NCBI RefSeq assembly: GCF_900172215.1
Contig: NZ_FWFP01000013.1
Coordinates: forward strand, 83,211 to 147,210
Origin: Ruegeria meonggei
GTDB lineage: Bacteria > Pseudomonadota > Alphaproteobacteria > Rhodobacterales > Rhodobacteraceae
Length of the DNA stretch: 64,000 bases
Reading direction: 5' to 3'
Part shown: in pieces, positions 46,002 to 54,064 of the stretch
Layout: each line of letters opens with the position of its first letter
Numbering within the stretch: position 1 is the first letter of the stretch
Notes under the pieces: model-generated
Database searches by the model: none
What the model saw: only the letters and a program-made list of their open reading frames with translations
Told to the model about the DNA's origin: nothing
Made by a program: the position numbers and the translations under genes

Positions 46002-46771
46002 CCTCCGATTGGTGCCCTTTGGAGGCCGAACTCGCCCTATGGCAAGCCCAAGAGCTGACGTTGCCACTGTGGTGGCGCGACGACGACGCGATTGCAGCGA
46101 CATCTCAGCTTGAGGAACTGACCAAGCTGTCGGAATCCCTTGCCCTGCCGGTGCATCTGGCCATCATTCCTCGGGACGCAGATGAAGAATTGGCAGAGCA
46201 TGTCGCGCGCCACCTCACGCTGATCCCTGTTGTGCATGGCTGGGCACATCACAACAACGCGCCCCAAAATGAAAAGAAATCTGAATTCCGACTGCACCGG
46301 CCGATGGACAAGATCACCGACGATGCGCTTGCAGGATTGCAACGCATGCAGACAGTGTTTGGGGACAGGCTGAACCCGATGTTCGTGCCGCCCTGGAACC
46401 GTGTCGCGCCCGAAGTGGTTCAGGAACTGCCGGGCCTGGGCTATCGCTTTGTCTCGACCGCGACGCCACGCAAGACGGCCACACCCGCGCCGGGGCTTGA
46501 GCAGATCAACACTCATCTGGACCCGATTGACTGGCGCGGAACCAGGGGGCTGGCCGATCCAAACATGCTGATCGACAAGACAGCTCAAATGCTGCGCGAC
46601 CGGCGCGAGGGGCGAGCCGATAACACAGAGCCGTTTGGCATCTTGACCCACCATCTGGTCCATGATCAAGACATCTGGACCTTTACCCAAGACCTGCTGG
46701 GCAGACTGTTGGCCGGGCCAAGTTATGTCTGGACCGCGCCGTCATCCAAACAGACCGGAGACCCCGAATGA
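45998..46771 (+). CDS. Polysaccharide deacetylase (NodB-like) family, cytoplasmic
   Basis: 257 residues. Metal triad elements: LWWRDDDAIAA with the Asp pair of motif 1, VVHGWAHHNNAP with the two His of motif 2, and FVPPWNRVAPEV resembling motif 3 (FRPPxG). No signal peptide, so the substrate is probably an N-acetylated sugar built in the cytoplasm before export or further use. Overlaps both neighbours by 4 bp. Confidence 0.82.
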   Translation: MTSDWCPLEAELALWQAQELTLPLWWRDDDAIAATSQLEELTKLSESLALPVHLAIIPRDADEELAEHVARHLTLIPVVHGWAHHNNAPQNEKKSEFRLHRPMDKITDDALAGLQRMQTVFGDRLNPMFVPPWNRVAPEVVQELPGLGYRFVSTATPRKTATPAPGLEQINTHLDPIDWRGTRGLADPNMLIDKTAQMLRDRREGRADNTEPFGILTHHLVHDQDIWTFTQDLLGRLLAGPSYVWTAPSSKQTGDPE

Positions 46772-47244
46772 GCCGACTGGATTCCATGCTGCGCCGCCTG
46801 ACGGCCCAACGCGACGGGCTGAACTGGGCGGTGGCCCAGATATCGGATCTGGCTGGCGATGTTCTGGATATGGGGCTGGGCAATGGCCGCACCTACGATC
46901 ACCTGCGAGAAATTCTGCCGAACCGGCGTATCTGGGTGATGGACCGAGTGTTGCAATGCCATCCCTCCAGCACCCCTCCGGCCGAGGACTTCTTGCAGGG
47001 TGAGGCAGAGCCCATGCTTGAAAAGCTGGCTGCTGGCAACCACAGGATCGCGTTGGCACATTATGATTTCGGGCGCGGTATCAAGGCCGACGACGTGGCC
47101 GAGGCGGCACGTCTCAGCCCGCTGATCGCGCAAGTGATGATGCCAGGCGGGTGGCTGATCTCGGGCCAACCTTTGGTGGGCTTTGAACAGTTCAGCGGCC
47201 CGGACACAATCGCGCCCGACCGCTATCTGTTCTACAGGGCCTGA
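46768..47244 (+). CDS. Class I SAM-dependent methyltransferase (Methyltransf_17-like)
   Basis: 158 residues, SAM motif LDMGLGNGRTYDHL, a region rich in acidic residues and a terminal YLFYRA. Last gene of the coupled glycan operon; probably methylates the sugar product. Paralogue of the gene at 29952. It ends 24 bp before the convergent phnM. Confidence 0.83.
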   Translation: MSRLDSMLRRLTAQRDGLNWAVAQISDLAGDVLDMGLGNGRTYDHLREILPNRRIWVMDRVLQCHPSSTPPAEDFLQGEAEPMLEKLAAGNHRIALAHYDFGRGIKADDVAEAARLSPLIAQVMMPGGWLISGQPLVGFEQFSGPDTIAPDRYLFYRA

Positions 47245-47267
47245 TCAGGCGTTTCTTCCGCGCATGA

Positions 47268-48407
47268 CTATGCGACCCGCCGCCCGCGCGACCATACGCC
47301 ATTCAAAGCAGGTGCGCCTTCGCGCAGTCTGAACCGGATCACATCAGCACGGGCGCCGGCCCGCAACTCGCCCCGGTCGTCCAGCCCGACAACCTGCGCG
47401 GGGGTCTGCGTTACGGTCTTCAGACCGCGCGCCATGTCGCCCCAGATCTCACCCAGCCGGGCCGCGGAAAGCAGCAAGGCGGCTGGAACGTAATCCGAAG
47501 ACAAGATATCGAGATGCCCCATCTCGGCCAGCTCATGCGCTGCAACATTGCCGGAATGCGATCCGCCCCGGATCACGTTCGGTGCCCCCATCATCACCTT
47601 GATGCCTTGCACGTGACAGGCACGGGCGGCCTCAACCGTGGTGGGGAATTCAGCCAGTCGAATACCGTGACCGGCCGAGGTGCGAACTTGCTCCTCTGTG
47701 GTATCGTCATGGCTGGCCAGCATGGCACCGAAACGATTGGCAGCCTTGACCGTCTCAGCCTCATGCCTGTCGCCATTTCGGTCCCGCATCGCCTTGAGGT
47801 CAGCAACATGCTGCAGGAACCCATCACCCTCAAGCCCCAGCTTGCCTTTCAAGTAAGCTTCAAGCTTTGTGATATCGCGGAACTGCCGCTGACCCGGCGT
47901 GTGATCCATTAATGAGACCAGGCCTACGCGGTCTTCGGGGCCAAACTCGTTGAGTTCTTCAACCAGAGTTTCCGAGCAAACCTCAGCCCGCAAATGCAGG
48001 AAGTGACTGATCTTGAGCGCATCCTGTTCCCGCAATTGCCACAGCTCGCGCGACAGGCCGCGCGCGTATTTCACATAACGCTGCCCCGAAGGGATTGAGC
48101 CCACGCGCATCGCATCAAACACGGTGGTGATCCCGGTGCTGGCCAGCTCGGCATCATGGGCCAGAATCGCCGCCGCGTGGGGCCAGTCGACCTTGGGGCG
48201 CGGCTGGATGTGGCGTTCCAGATTGTCGGTGTGCAGCTCGACCAGCCCGGGGCAGACATAGTCACCACCACAGTCCATCGCCCCGGCGGGCACGGCTGCC
48301 CCAGTGGCGATTTCTGTAATCGTCTCACCCTCAATCCGCACGCTGCCGGTTACGGTCTCATCCGGAAGAACAAGCGTGGCATTGGCAAGGATCATATCTT
48401 CTGTCAT
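47268..48407 (-). CDS. phnM: Alpha-D-ribose 1-methylphosphonate 5-triphosphate diphosphatase PhnM
   Basis: 379-residue amidohydrolase-fold enzyme. Metal-binding HxD-type start GLVELHTDNLERHIQPRP, later LASHDDTTEEQV and DYVPAALLLSA. PhnM removes pyrophosphate from the triphosphate intermediate of C-P lyase to give the 5-phosphate substrate of PhnJ. It is separated from the other phn genes by a plus-strand DUF1045 gene. Confidence 0.95.
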   Translation of the reverse strand: MTEDMILANATLVLPDETVTGSVRIEGETITEIATGAAVPAGAMDCGGDYVCPGLVELHTDNLERHIQPRPKVDWPHAAAILAHDAELASTGITTVFDAMRVGSIPSGQRYVKYARGLSRELWQLREQDALKISHFLHLRAEVCSETLVEELNEFGPEDRVGLVSLMDHTPGQRQFRDITKLEAYLKGKLGLEGDGFLQHVADLKAMRDRNGDRHEAETVKAANRFGAMLASHDDTTEEQVRTSAGHGIRLAEFPTTVEAARACHVQGIKVMMGAPNVIRGGSHSGNVAAHELAEMGHLDILSSDYVPAALLLSAARLGEIWGDMARGLKTVTQTPAQVVGLDDRGELRAGARADVIRFRLREGAPALNGVWSRGRRVA

Positions 48408-48459
48408 CTGAACTTCACACGGTTTGAGCTATTGGAAAGGCCACGCATAGGAGGCCAAT

Positions 48460-49143
48460 GTGACATTCACGCGATACGCGATTTATTTTGCGCCACCGGC
48501 CGGGGCCGCGTGGACACATTTTGCGACCAACTGGCTGGGCTGGGATATGGAAACCGGGCAAGAGGTTGCCCATCCTTTGATTGACGGCGTGGACGTTAAG
48601 GCCGTGACCCAGGTACCACGCAAATACGGGCTGCATGCCACCATGAAGCCGCCGTTTCGCCTGCACGAAGGTCAGTCGCTTGACGCGCTGTCCAAAGCCT
48701 GCGAACGGCTGGCACAGTCGCGCCCTCGGGTGACTTTGGACGGGTTGAAGATCGCCAGGTTGGGTCGGTTTCTGGCCCTGCGCCCTTTGGGCGATGAAAC
48801 CGCGCTGAGCGCGCTGGCGGCGGCTTGTGTCCGCGATCTGGACGATTTCCGCACCCCCGCGCCTGTGACCGAACTGGAACGCCGCCGTGCCGCCGGATTG
48901 ACAGCGGAACAGGACGCCAATCTTGTTCAATGGGGCTATCCTTACGTCATGGGATCTTTCCGATTTCACATCACGCTGAGCGGCAAACTGGACGAGGCAA
49001 CACTGGCAACGGTCGACGCCACGCTGCAATCGCGGTTGATGCCGTTGCTGCCGCACCCGTTTCAGATCAATGATCTGGCATTGGTGGGCGAGGCCGAGGA
49101 TGGGCGGTTTCACCTGATCCAACGCTACGCCCTTTCCGGTTGA
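48460..49143 (+). CDS. DUF1045 phosphonate-operon protein
   Basis: 227 residues. N-terminal RYAIYFAPPAGAAWTHFATNWLG and the two HxT-type motifs of the 2H phosphoesterase fold (YGLHATMKPPF and FRFHITLSGKL) match the DUF1045 (phosphonate operon) proteins. The 2H motifs suggest hydrolysis or transfer on a cyclic phosphate; the cyclic ribose 1,2-phosphate product of C-P lyase is an obvious candidate substrate, by inference. Starts with GTG, RBS TAGGAGG. The 3' end overlaps phnN by 19 bp in antisense. Confidence 0.88.
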   Translation: MTFTRYAIYFAPPAGAAWTHFATNWLGWDMETGQEVAHPLIDGVDVKAVTQVPRKYGLHATMKPPFRLHEGQSLDALSKACERLAQSRPRVTLDGLKIARLGRFLALRPLGDETALSALAAACVRDLDDFRTPAPVTELERRRAAGLTAEQDANLVQWGYPYVMGSFRFHITLSGKLDEATLATVDATLQSRLMPLLPHPFQINDLALVGEAEDGRFHLIQRYALSG

Positions 49144-49673
49144 AGTCGGGCAAGGATAGCGACAATCGTCGGCTCTAACGGTCCGGAATTGTCGATCTCG
49201 ATCACCTTCGCCAATCCGTCCGGCAACGGAGTTTGCGCCCGCGCCAGCCGCCGCGCCTGTTCGGTTTTGCCTTCCCGTCCGCGGGTAGACAGGCGCTGTG
49301 CCAGAACTTCTGGGTCAGCGGTCAGAGAGATTACGATCAGGTCGCCAAATACATCCTGCGCCTGCACCAATACGGATCGCGACAAGTTCACAAGCACCGC
49401 ATCCGCGTGGCACCGCAGGTCTTCTACCTCTTTGGGCACGCCGTAAAGCAGGCCATGCGCGGCCCAATGCAATGCAAACGCTCCGTCTTTCGTCCGTTTC
49501 TGAAAGGTCTCGACGCGGACACGATCAAAATCCTCTCCATCCTCACCCTCGGGGCGGGTGATCACGCGGCGCACCCGCTGAATTCCTGGCGCCCGGGCCG
49601 CTAGCGCCTCCATCACACTGTCCTTGCCAACGCCCGAGGGGCCAACGACCGCTATGACTGGCGCGCGGCTCAT
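49125..49673 (-). CDS. phnN: Ribose 1,5-bisphosphate phosphokinase PhnN
   Basis: 182-residue guanylate-kinase-like P-loop enzyme with VVGPSGVGKDSVMEAL at the start. Converts ribose 1,5-bisphosphate to PRPP at the end of the C-P lyase pathway. It overlaps phnL upstream by 4 bp and DUF1045 downstream in antisense. Confidence 0.95.
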   Translation of the reverse strand: MSRAPVIAVVGPSGVGKDSVMEALAARAPGIQRVRRVITRPEGEDGEDFDRVRVETFQKRTKDGAFALHWAAHGLLYGVPKEVEDLRCHADAVLVNLSRSVLVQAQDVFGDLIVISLTADPEVLAQRLSTRGREGKTEQARRLARAQTPLPDGLAKVIEIDNSGPLEPTIVAILARLQPERA

Positions 49674-50353
49674 GCGGCCATACCGGGAGTAAAGCCCGAT
49701 ACGTCAATCTCGCGGTCGCACACCTGATTTCGCGCCTCGACATCATGAAAAATGCCGATGATGGCCGCGCCACGGGCCTTGGCCTCTTCGATCAGGGACA
49801 AGACCGTCTCGCGGTTCTTCTGGTCCAAGCTGGCGGTCGGTTCATCCAGCAACATGGCCGGGTACCCATAAGCAAATCCGCGTGCAATATTAACGCGTTG
49901 CTGCTCACCGCCCGAAAACGTCGTCGGGCTTAGATCCCACAAGCGCTCGGGGATGTTCAATCGCGTCAGCAATTCGGTGGCCTTGTCCAGGGCGTCTTTC
50001 CGGTCACATCCAACGGCCAACAGCGGCTCGGCCACCACGTCCAATGTTGGTACGCGCGGTACCACACGCAGGAACTGGCTGACATATCCCAGCGTTTCCC
50101 GCCGCAGCGCCAGTATCTGGCGGGGTTCAGCACGGGCCACATCCAGATCACCAACCCATACTTGCCCTGACGCCGCCAGGTAATTCCCATAGATGACGCG
50201 CATCAGTGTTGATTTTCCTGCGCCTGAGGCACCGGTCAGGGCGACGCATTCCCCGGGCGCAACTTTTAACGACGCTGCCGCCATCACCGGAATAACAGCG
50301 CTTCCCTGATTGTGCAGAGTAAAGCTCTTGCTGACGTTTTTGAGTTCAATCAT
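49670..50353 (-). CDS. phnL: Phosphonate C-P lyase system protein PhnL (ABC-type ATPase)
   Basis: 227 residues with Walker [14 protein letters not shown], signature FSGGEQQRVNIAR and Walker B AMLLDEPTASLD. PhnL resembles lipoprotein-export ATPases but is part of the C-P lyase set; needed with PhnG-H-I to form ribose 1-phosphonate triphosphate. The ATG at 50353 has GGTGAAGG upstream; the longer frame to 50458 runs into phnK. Confidence 0.95.
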   Translation of the reverse strand: MIELKNVSKSFTLHNQGSAVIPVMAAASLKVAPGECVALTGASGAGKSTLMRVIYGNYLAASGQVWVGDLDVARAEPRQILALRRETLGYVSQFLRVVPRVPTLDVVAEPLLAVGCDRKDALDKATELLTRLNIPERLWDLSPTTFSGGEQQRVNIARGFAYGYPAMLLDEPTASLDQKNRETVLSLIEEAKARGAAIIGIFHDVEARNQVCDREIDVSGFTPGMAA

Positions 50354-50364
50354 GACCTTCACCC

Positions 50365-51144
50365 TCAGACCTGTAACACGCTTGAAACCAACAACTGGGT
50401 ATAGGCGTGTTGTGGATCGTCCAGCACTTGATCGGTCAGCCCGGCCTCGACCACGCACCCGTCTTTCATGACCATCAGCCGGTCCGCCAGCAGGCGCACC
50501 ACAGCCAGATCGTGGGTGACGATGATGGCACTCAGCCCCATCTCACGCACCAACCCGCGCAGCAGGTCCAACAGCCGCGCCTGAACCGAAACATCAAGCC
50601 CGCCGGTCGGTTCATCCATGAACACCAGCCGAGGGCCGGTTACCAGATTGCGCGCGATCTGCAGGCGCTGCTGCATCCCGCCGGAAAACGCCGTCGGGCG
50701 GTCATCCACCCGGGTCTCGCTGATCTCGACCCGGCCCAGCCAATCGATCGCCTTGTCACGGATCGCGCCATAGTGGCGATCTCCGACGGCCATGAGGCGT
50801 TCACCGATGTTACCGCCGGCACTGACAGACATGCGCAACCCGTCGCGGGCGTGTTGATGCACAAAGGCCCAGTCCGTTCGACCCAGCATCCGCCGCTCGG
50901 GTTCGGACATTGTCAAAGTATCCACCGGCCCGTCTGTCCGTGTATCAAAGATCACACGGCCGCCATCGGGTTCCAGATGCCCTGCCAGACAATTCAGCAA
51001 CGTCGACTTGCCCGAGCCGCTTTCACCTACTATCCCCATCACCTCGCCGGGGTAGAGATCAAAGCTGACATCGGTGCAACCGATGCGCGCGCCGTAGGTT
51101 TTTTGGATGTCCTGAACACTCAGCAAAGGGGTCATATCGCTCAC
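50365..51144 (-). CDS. phnK: Phosphonate C-P lyase system protein PhnK (ABC-type ATPase)
   Basis: 259 residues with GESGSGKSTLLN, FSGGMQQRLQIARN and VFMDEPTGGLD. PhnK binds the PhnGHIJ core complex near PhnJ. It overlaps the VOC gene by 4 bp. PhnL starts 12 bp after it. Confidence 0.96.
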   Translation of the reverse strand: MSDMTPLLSVQDIQKTYGARIGCTDVSFDLYPGEVMGIVGESGSGKSTLLNCLAGHLEPDGGRVIFDTRTDGPVDTLTMSEPERRMLGRTDWAFVHQHARDGLRMSVSAGGNIGERLMAVGDRHYGAIRDKAIDWLGRVEISETRVDDRPTAFSGGMQQRLQIARNLVTGPRLVFMDEPTGGLDVSVQARLLDLLRGLVREMGLSAIIVTHDLAVVRLLADRLMVMKDGCVVEAGLTDQVLDDPQHAYTQLLVSSVLQV

Positions 51145-51545
51145 CTCGGATCGTAGGCAAATTCGATCCGGTTGCCGCCAGGCTCCTGGATCATAAAATG
51201 GATCTTCGGACCCTGGCCAGACGGTTCTGGCGAAAACTCGACAGTCACACCGGGCCAGTCTTTCACCGCATCAAAGACAGCCTTCAGGGCCTCTTCATCC
51301 GGCACTTTGAACGCCGCATGATGCAGGCCGACATGGGCATGCCGGTCAAAACCGCGCTGATGTTCCCCGTTTTGCTGCCACAGGGTCAAAACTGCCGCGC
51401 CATTGCTGACGAAGGCTGATGGGTATTCGGGTTTACCCCCGACCACGTCCCAGCCCAGCGCATCGACAAAGAACGCCTTGGATGCGTCCAGGTCGGCGAC
51501 CGTCAGGCCCAGATGATCAATTCCCAAGACATAGTCGCGCATCAT
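51141..51545 (-). CDS. VOC (glyoxalase) family protein inserted between phnJ and phnK
   Basis: 134-residue vicinal-oxygen-chelate protein, LGIDHLGLTVADLDASKAFF with the first ligand His, then AHVGLHHAAFKVPD and the Glu near IQEPGGNRIEFAYD. The two beta-alpha-beta-beta-beta halves and His/His/Glu ligands look complete, so it is probably a metal-dependent isomerase, dioxygenase or transferase. It is coupled by ATGA overlaps on both sides, so it is expressed in a fixed ratio with phnJ and phnK. Function unknown. Confidence 0.88.
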   Translation of the reverse strand: MMRDYVLGIDHLGLTVADLDASKAFFVDALGWDVVGGKPEYPSAFVSNGAAVLTLWQQNGEHQRGFDRHAHVGLHHAAFKVPDEEALKAVFDAVKDWPGVTVEFSPEPSGQGPKIHFMIQEPGGNRIEFAYDPR

Positions 51546-52402
51546 GCTGCGTCCTCCTCGGCCAACCGGCCCAAATGGCCTGCCGCGCGGCGCGACCGGC
51601 AGTAATCGGTGTCCGAACAGACAAACATCCGGTTGCCCGCGTCATCCATGATTACCTCATCCAGATAGCTGTCCTCGGCCCCGCACAGATCACAGGGGTG
51701 ATCGGCTTTGGTCGCCTCGAACGGGTAGTCTTCGAAATCGAGGCTCACCACTTGTGTATGCGGCGGTACCGCGTAAATCCGCTGCTCGCGCCCTGCGCCA
51801 AACAGCTGGATCGCGTCCATCTCAAGCTTGGGATTATCAAATTTCGGGATCGGAGACGGATCCATCACATAGCGCCCCGACACTTTGACCGGATAGGCAT
51901 AGGCAGTCGAGATCGCCCCGTGTTGGCTGATATCCTCGTAAAGTTTCACATGCATCAACCCGTATTCCTCAAGGCTGTGCATCTTGCGCGTTTCGGTCTC
52001 GCGCGGCTCAAGAAACCGCAACGGTTCCGGGATCGGCACCTGATAGACGATGATCTGGTCTTCGCGCAGTTTTACCTCTGGGATGCGGTGGCGGGTTTGA
52101 ATGACCGTTGCTTTTTCGGTTTCCTCAGTGGTCTCGACCCCTGCTGTGTTCTCAAAGAACTTGCGGATCGACACGGCGTTGGTGGTGTCATCCGCGCCCT
52201 GATCGATCACCTTGAAGGTGTCGTCCGGCGTCAGCGTCGCGGCCGACACTTGCACACCGCCGGTACCCCACCCATAAGGCATGGGCATTTCACGGCTCGC
52301 GAAGGGCACCTGATATCCGGGCACAGCCAGACCTTTCAGGATAGCCCGGCGGATCATGCGCTTGGTCTGCTCGTCCAAATATGCGAAGTTATACTCATTC
52401 AT
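51542..52402 (-). CDS. phnJ: Alpha-D-ribose 1-methylphosphonate 5-phosphate C-P lyase PhnJ
   Basis: 286 residues. The radical-SAM-like cluster cysteines are Cys237, Cys240, Cys262 and Cys268 (CDLCGAED then CSDTDYC), the same spacing as in E. coli PhnJ. The glycyl-radical Gly lies in GLAVPGYQVPF. It breaks the C-P bond of ribose 1-methylphosphonate 5-phosphate, giving methane and cyclic ribose 1,2-phosphate 5-phosphate. The ATG at 52402 is taken as start; an in-frame GTG at 52414 is an alternative. Confidence 0.95.
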   Translation of the reverse strand: MNEYNFAYLDEQTKRMIRRAILKGLAVPGYQVPFASREMPMPYGWGTGGVQVSAATLTPDDTFKVIDQGADDTTNAVSIRKFFENTAGVETTEETEKATVIQTRHRIPEVKLREDQIIVYQVPIPEPLRFLEPRETETRKMHSLEEYGLMHVKLYEDISQHGAISTAYAYPVKVSGRYVMDPSPIPKFDNPKLEMDAIQLFGAGREQRIYAVPPHTQVVSLDFEDYPFEATKADHPCDLCGAEDSYLDEVIMDDAGNRMFVCSDTDYCRSRRAAGHLGRLAEEDAA

Positions 52403-52775
52403 TTGATGTATCACTTTGGTTTTTGGTGTTGTTGTGGACGTATTCTTGATTTGCTTGTTCTTTTTTATCGTTATGCTTTATCTGTTTTGGCAGCGCGTCC
52501 ATTCCCGTCGACGGCGCAAGTCGATACAGCGCGACCCGACCGCTCGCTGGAACGCCATCGATACGTCGACCCATGGCGCGCGCGCCCGCAAAACCCCGAT
52601 CGACGGGGGGCACCAGCAGAAATTCGCCTATGAAAACAGAAGCCTCCGCTAGAGGCACAGCCAGCCCCTTCTGGATGACCCGGAAGACTCTGTGCATGGG
52701 TAGTTTGTTGCGACTTGCAGTTTTGCACCCGCTCAAGATATATCTCTTTACGATGTTTCGAACAGAGAACCGAAT
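52403..52775. other. 373-bp spacer interrupting phnI-phnJ, no convincing gene
   Basis: Part of a 568-bp gap that splits phnI from phnJ, holding the small gene at 52776 in its right part. The first 110 bases are T-rich on the plus strand. Open frames exist on both strands but none has a good RBS or recognisable product. It may hold the promoter of the small gene or a degraded gene. Confidence 0.5.
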
Positions 52776-52967
52776 ATGCCGGACATAACTTTCACTGAAA
52801 TCTCTCTGATCTTTGGCACGCTGGCTTTCGTTGTTTTTGTTTGGAGATTGCCTTCTCGAAAGGGTCGGCCTCAGCAGAACCGAAATTCCCACGACAATTC
52901 GGGAGGCGGATGGATTTCGGGTGGTGATGATTTCGGTGGCGGGGATTGTGGTGGCGGGGCAGACTGA
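52776..52967 (+). CDS. Small membrane protein with Gly/Asp-rich tail, inside the phn locus
   Basis: 63 residues: one hydrophobic N-terminal helix (EISLIFGTLAFVVFVW), a short basic linker (RLPSRKGRPQ) and a C-terminal tail dominated by glycine and aspartate (SGGDDFGGGDCGGGAD). It lies on the strand opposite to phnI and phnJ. The plan (one helix, GGGD-type tail) recurs in small bacterial proteins of unknown function. Its stop is 3 bp from the 3' end of phnI. Confidence 0.6.
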   Translation: MPDITFTEISLIFGTLAFVVFVWRLPSRKGRPQQNRNSHDNSGGGWISGGDDFGGGDCGGGAD

Positions 52968-52969
52968 AC

Positions 52970-54061
52970 TCATTCGGCCGCCTCCTTTGGTGTGATCCGT
53001 TCCTCAGCCTCGCGACGCAATTTGCGGACCAGTTCCAGCTCGGACTGGAAGTCAACGTAATGCGGAAGTTTGATATGTTCCAGGAACCCAGTCGCCTGGA
53101 TGTTATCCGCATGGCTTAAAACGAATTCTTCGTCCTGTGCCGGTGCGCCCAGATTGTCTTCGCCCAGCTCCTCCCACCGCAAGGCCCGGTCTACCAGTGC
53201 CATCGCGATGGATTTGCGTTCTGATTGGCCAAAGACCAAGCCATAGCCACGCGTGAATTGTGGCGGTTCGGTTTTGGAACCCTTAAACTGGTTCACCGTC
53301 TCGCATTCGGTCAGCTCAACTTCGCCGATCTCGATGGCGAAGCCCAGTTCGGGAATGTCCATCTCAACCGCGACCTTGCCGATCCGCAACTCTCCAACAA
53401 AGGCGTGGTTGCGGGCATAGCCACGTTGGGTCGAATAAGCCATACCCAGCACAAATCCCTCATCCCCGCGCGTCAGGGACTGCAGGCGCAGGGGACGGCC
53501 CGCGGGAAACTCCATTGGCTCGCGGGTCAGATCACCGGGAATGTCATCGCAAGGCGGCTCATCCTGAATGATACCCTCGCCCTGTAAGAATTCGGTAATA
53601 TGCGGCGTTACCTCTTCGCGCGGATGCGCTTTGGGCGCGGCGGGCAGTTCGCCCTCAGCCGCCAGTTTGAAGTCTAGCAATCGGTGGGTGTAGTCGAATG
53701 TCGGGCCCAGAACCTGCCCTCCTGGCGCATCCTTGAACGTGGCCGAGATTCGCCGATCACACGTCATCTCACTTGTCTTCACCGGGTTGGAAGACCCGAA
53801 CCGGGGCAGCGTCGTGCGATAGGCACGGATCAGAAAGATCGCCTCGATCAGGTCTCCACGCGCCTGCTTGATCGCCAGAGCGGCCAGGTCGGGATCGAAC
53901 AAAGACCCCTCGGCCATAACCCGATTCACCGCAAGGCTTAGCTGTTCGCGGATCTGAGCGATGCTAAGCTCTGCCACATCTGTCGATCCCCGCCGCTCTT
54001 CGGCCAGCCAGGCATGAGCGTTGTCGATGGCCTTTTCGCCCCCTTTGACGGCAACATACAT
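52970..54061 (-). CDS. phnI: Alpha-D-ribose 1-methylphosphonate 5-triphosphate synthase subunit PhnI
   Basis: 363 residues starting MYVAVKGGEKAIDNAHAWL, diagnostic of PhnI, which attaches methylphosphonate to ATP with PhnG, PhnH and PhnL. Includes RRISATFKDAPGGQVLGPTFDYTHRL and the conserved LGMAYSTQRGYARNHAF. It starts 3 bp after phnH. Confidence 0.96.
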   Translation of the reverse strand: MYVAVKGGEKAIDNAHAWLAEERRGSTDVAELSIAQIREQLSLAVNRVMAEGSLFDPDLAALAIKQARGDLIEAIFLIRAYRTTLPRFGSSNPVKTSEMTCDRRISATFKDAPGGQVLGPTFDYTHRLLDFKLAAEGELPAAPKAHPREEVTPHITEFLQGEGIIQDEPPCDDIPGDLTREPMEFPAGRPLRLQSLTRGDEGFVLGMAYSTQRGYARNHAFVGELRIGKVAVEMDIPELGFAIEIGEVELTECETVNQFKGSKTEPPQFTRGYGLVFGQSERKSIAMALVDRALRWEELGEDNLGAPAQDEEFVLSHADNIQATGFLEHIKLPHYVDFQSELELVRKLRREAEERITPKEAAE

Positions 54062-54064
54062 CGC

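Noticed and set aside
51419..52633. 404-residue plus-strand frame antisense to phnJ and the VOC gene
   Set aside because: The minus-strand phnJ with its cysteine motif is certain; the plus frame is low-complexity and basic, with no start signal.
52395..52973. 192-residue minus-strand frame in the phnI-phnJ spacer
   Set aside because: It overlaps the 52776 gene and the phnJ start and lacks a start signal and recognisable product. A degraded gene cannot be excluded, but it is not supported.
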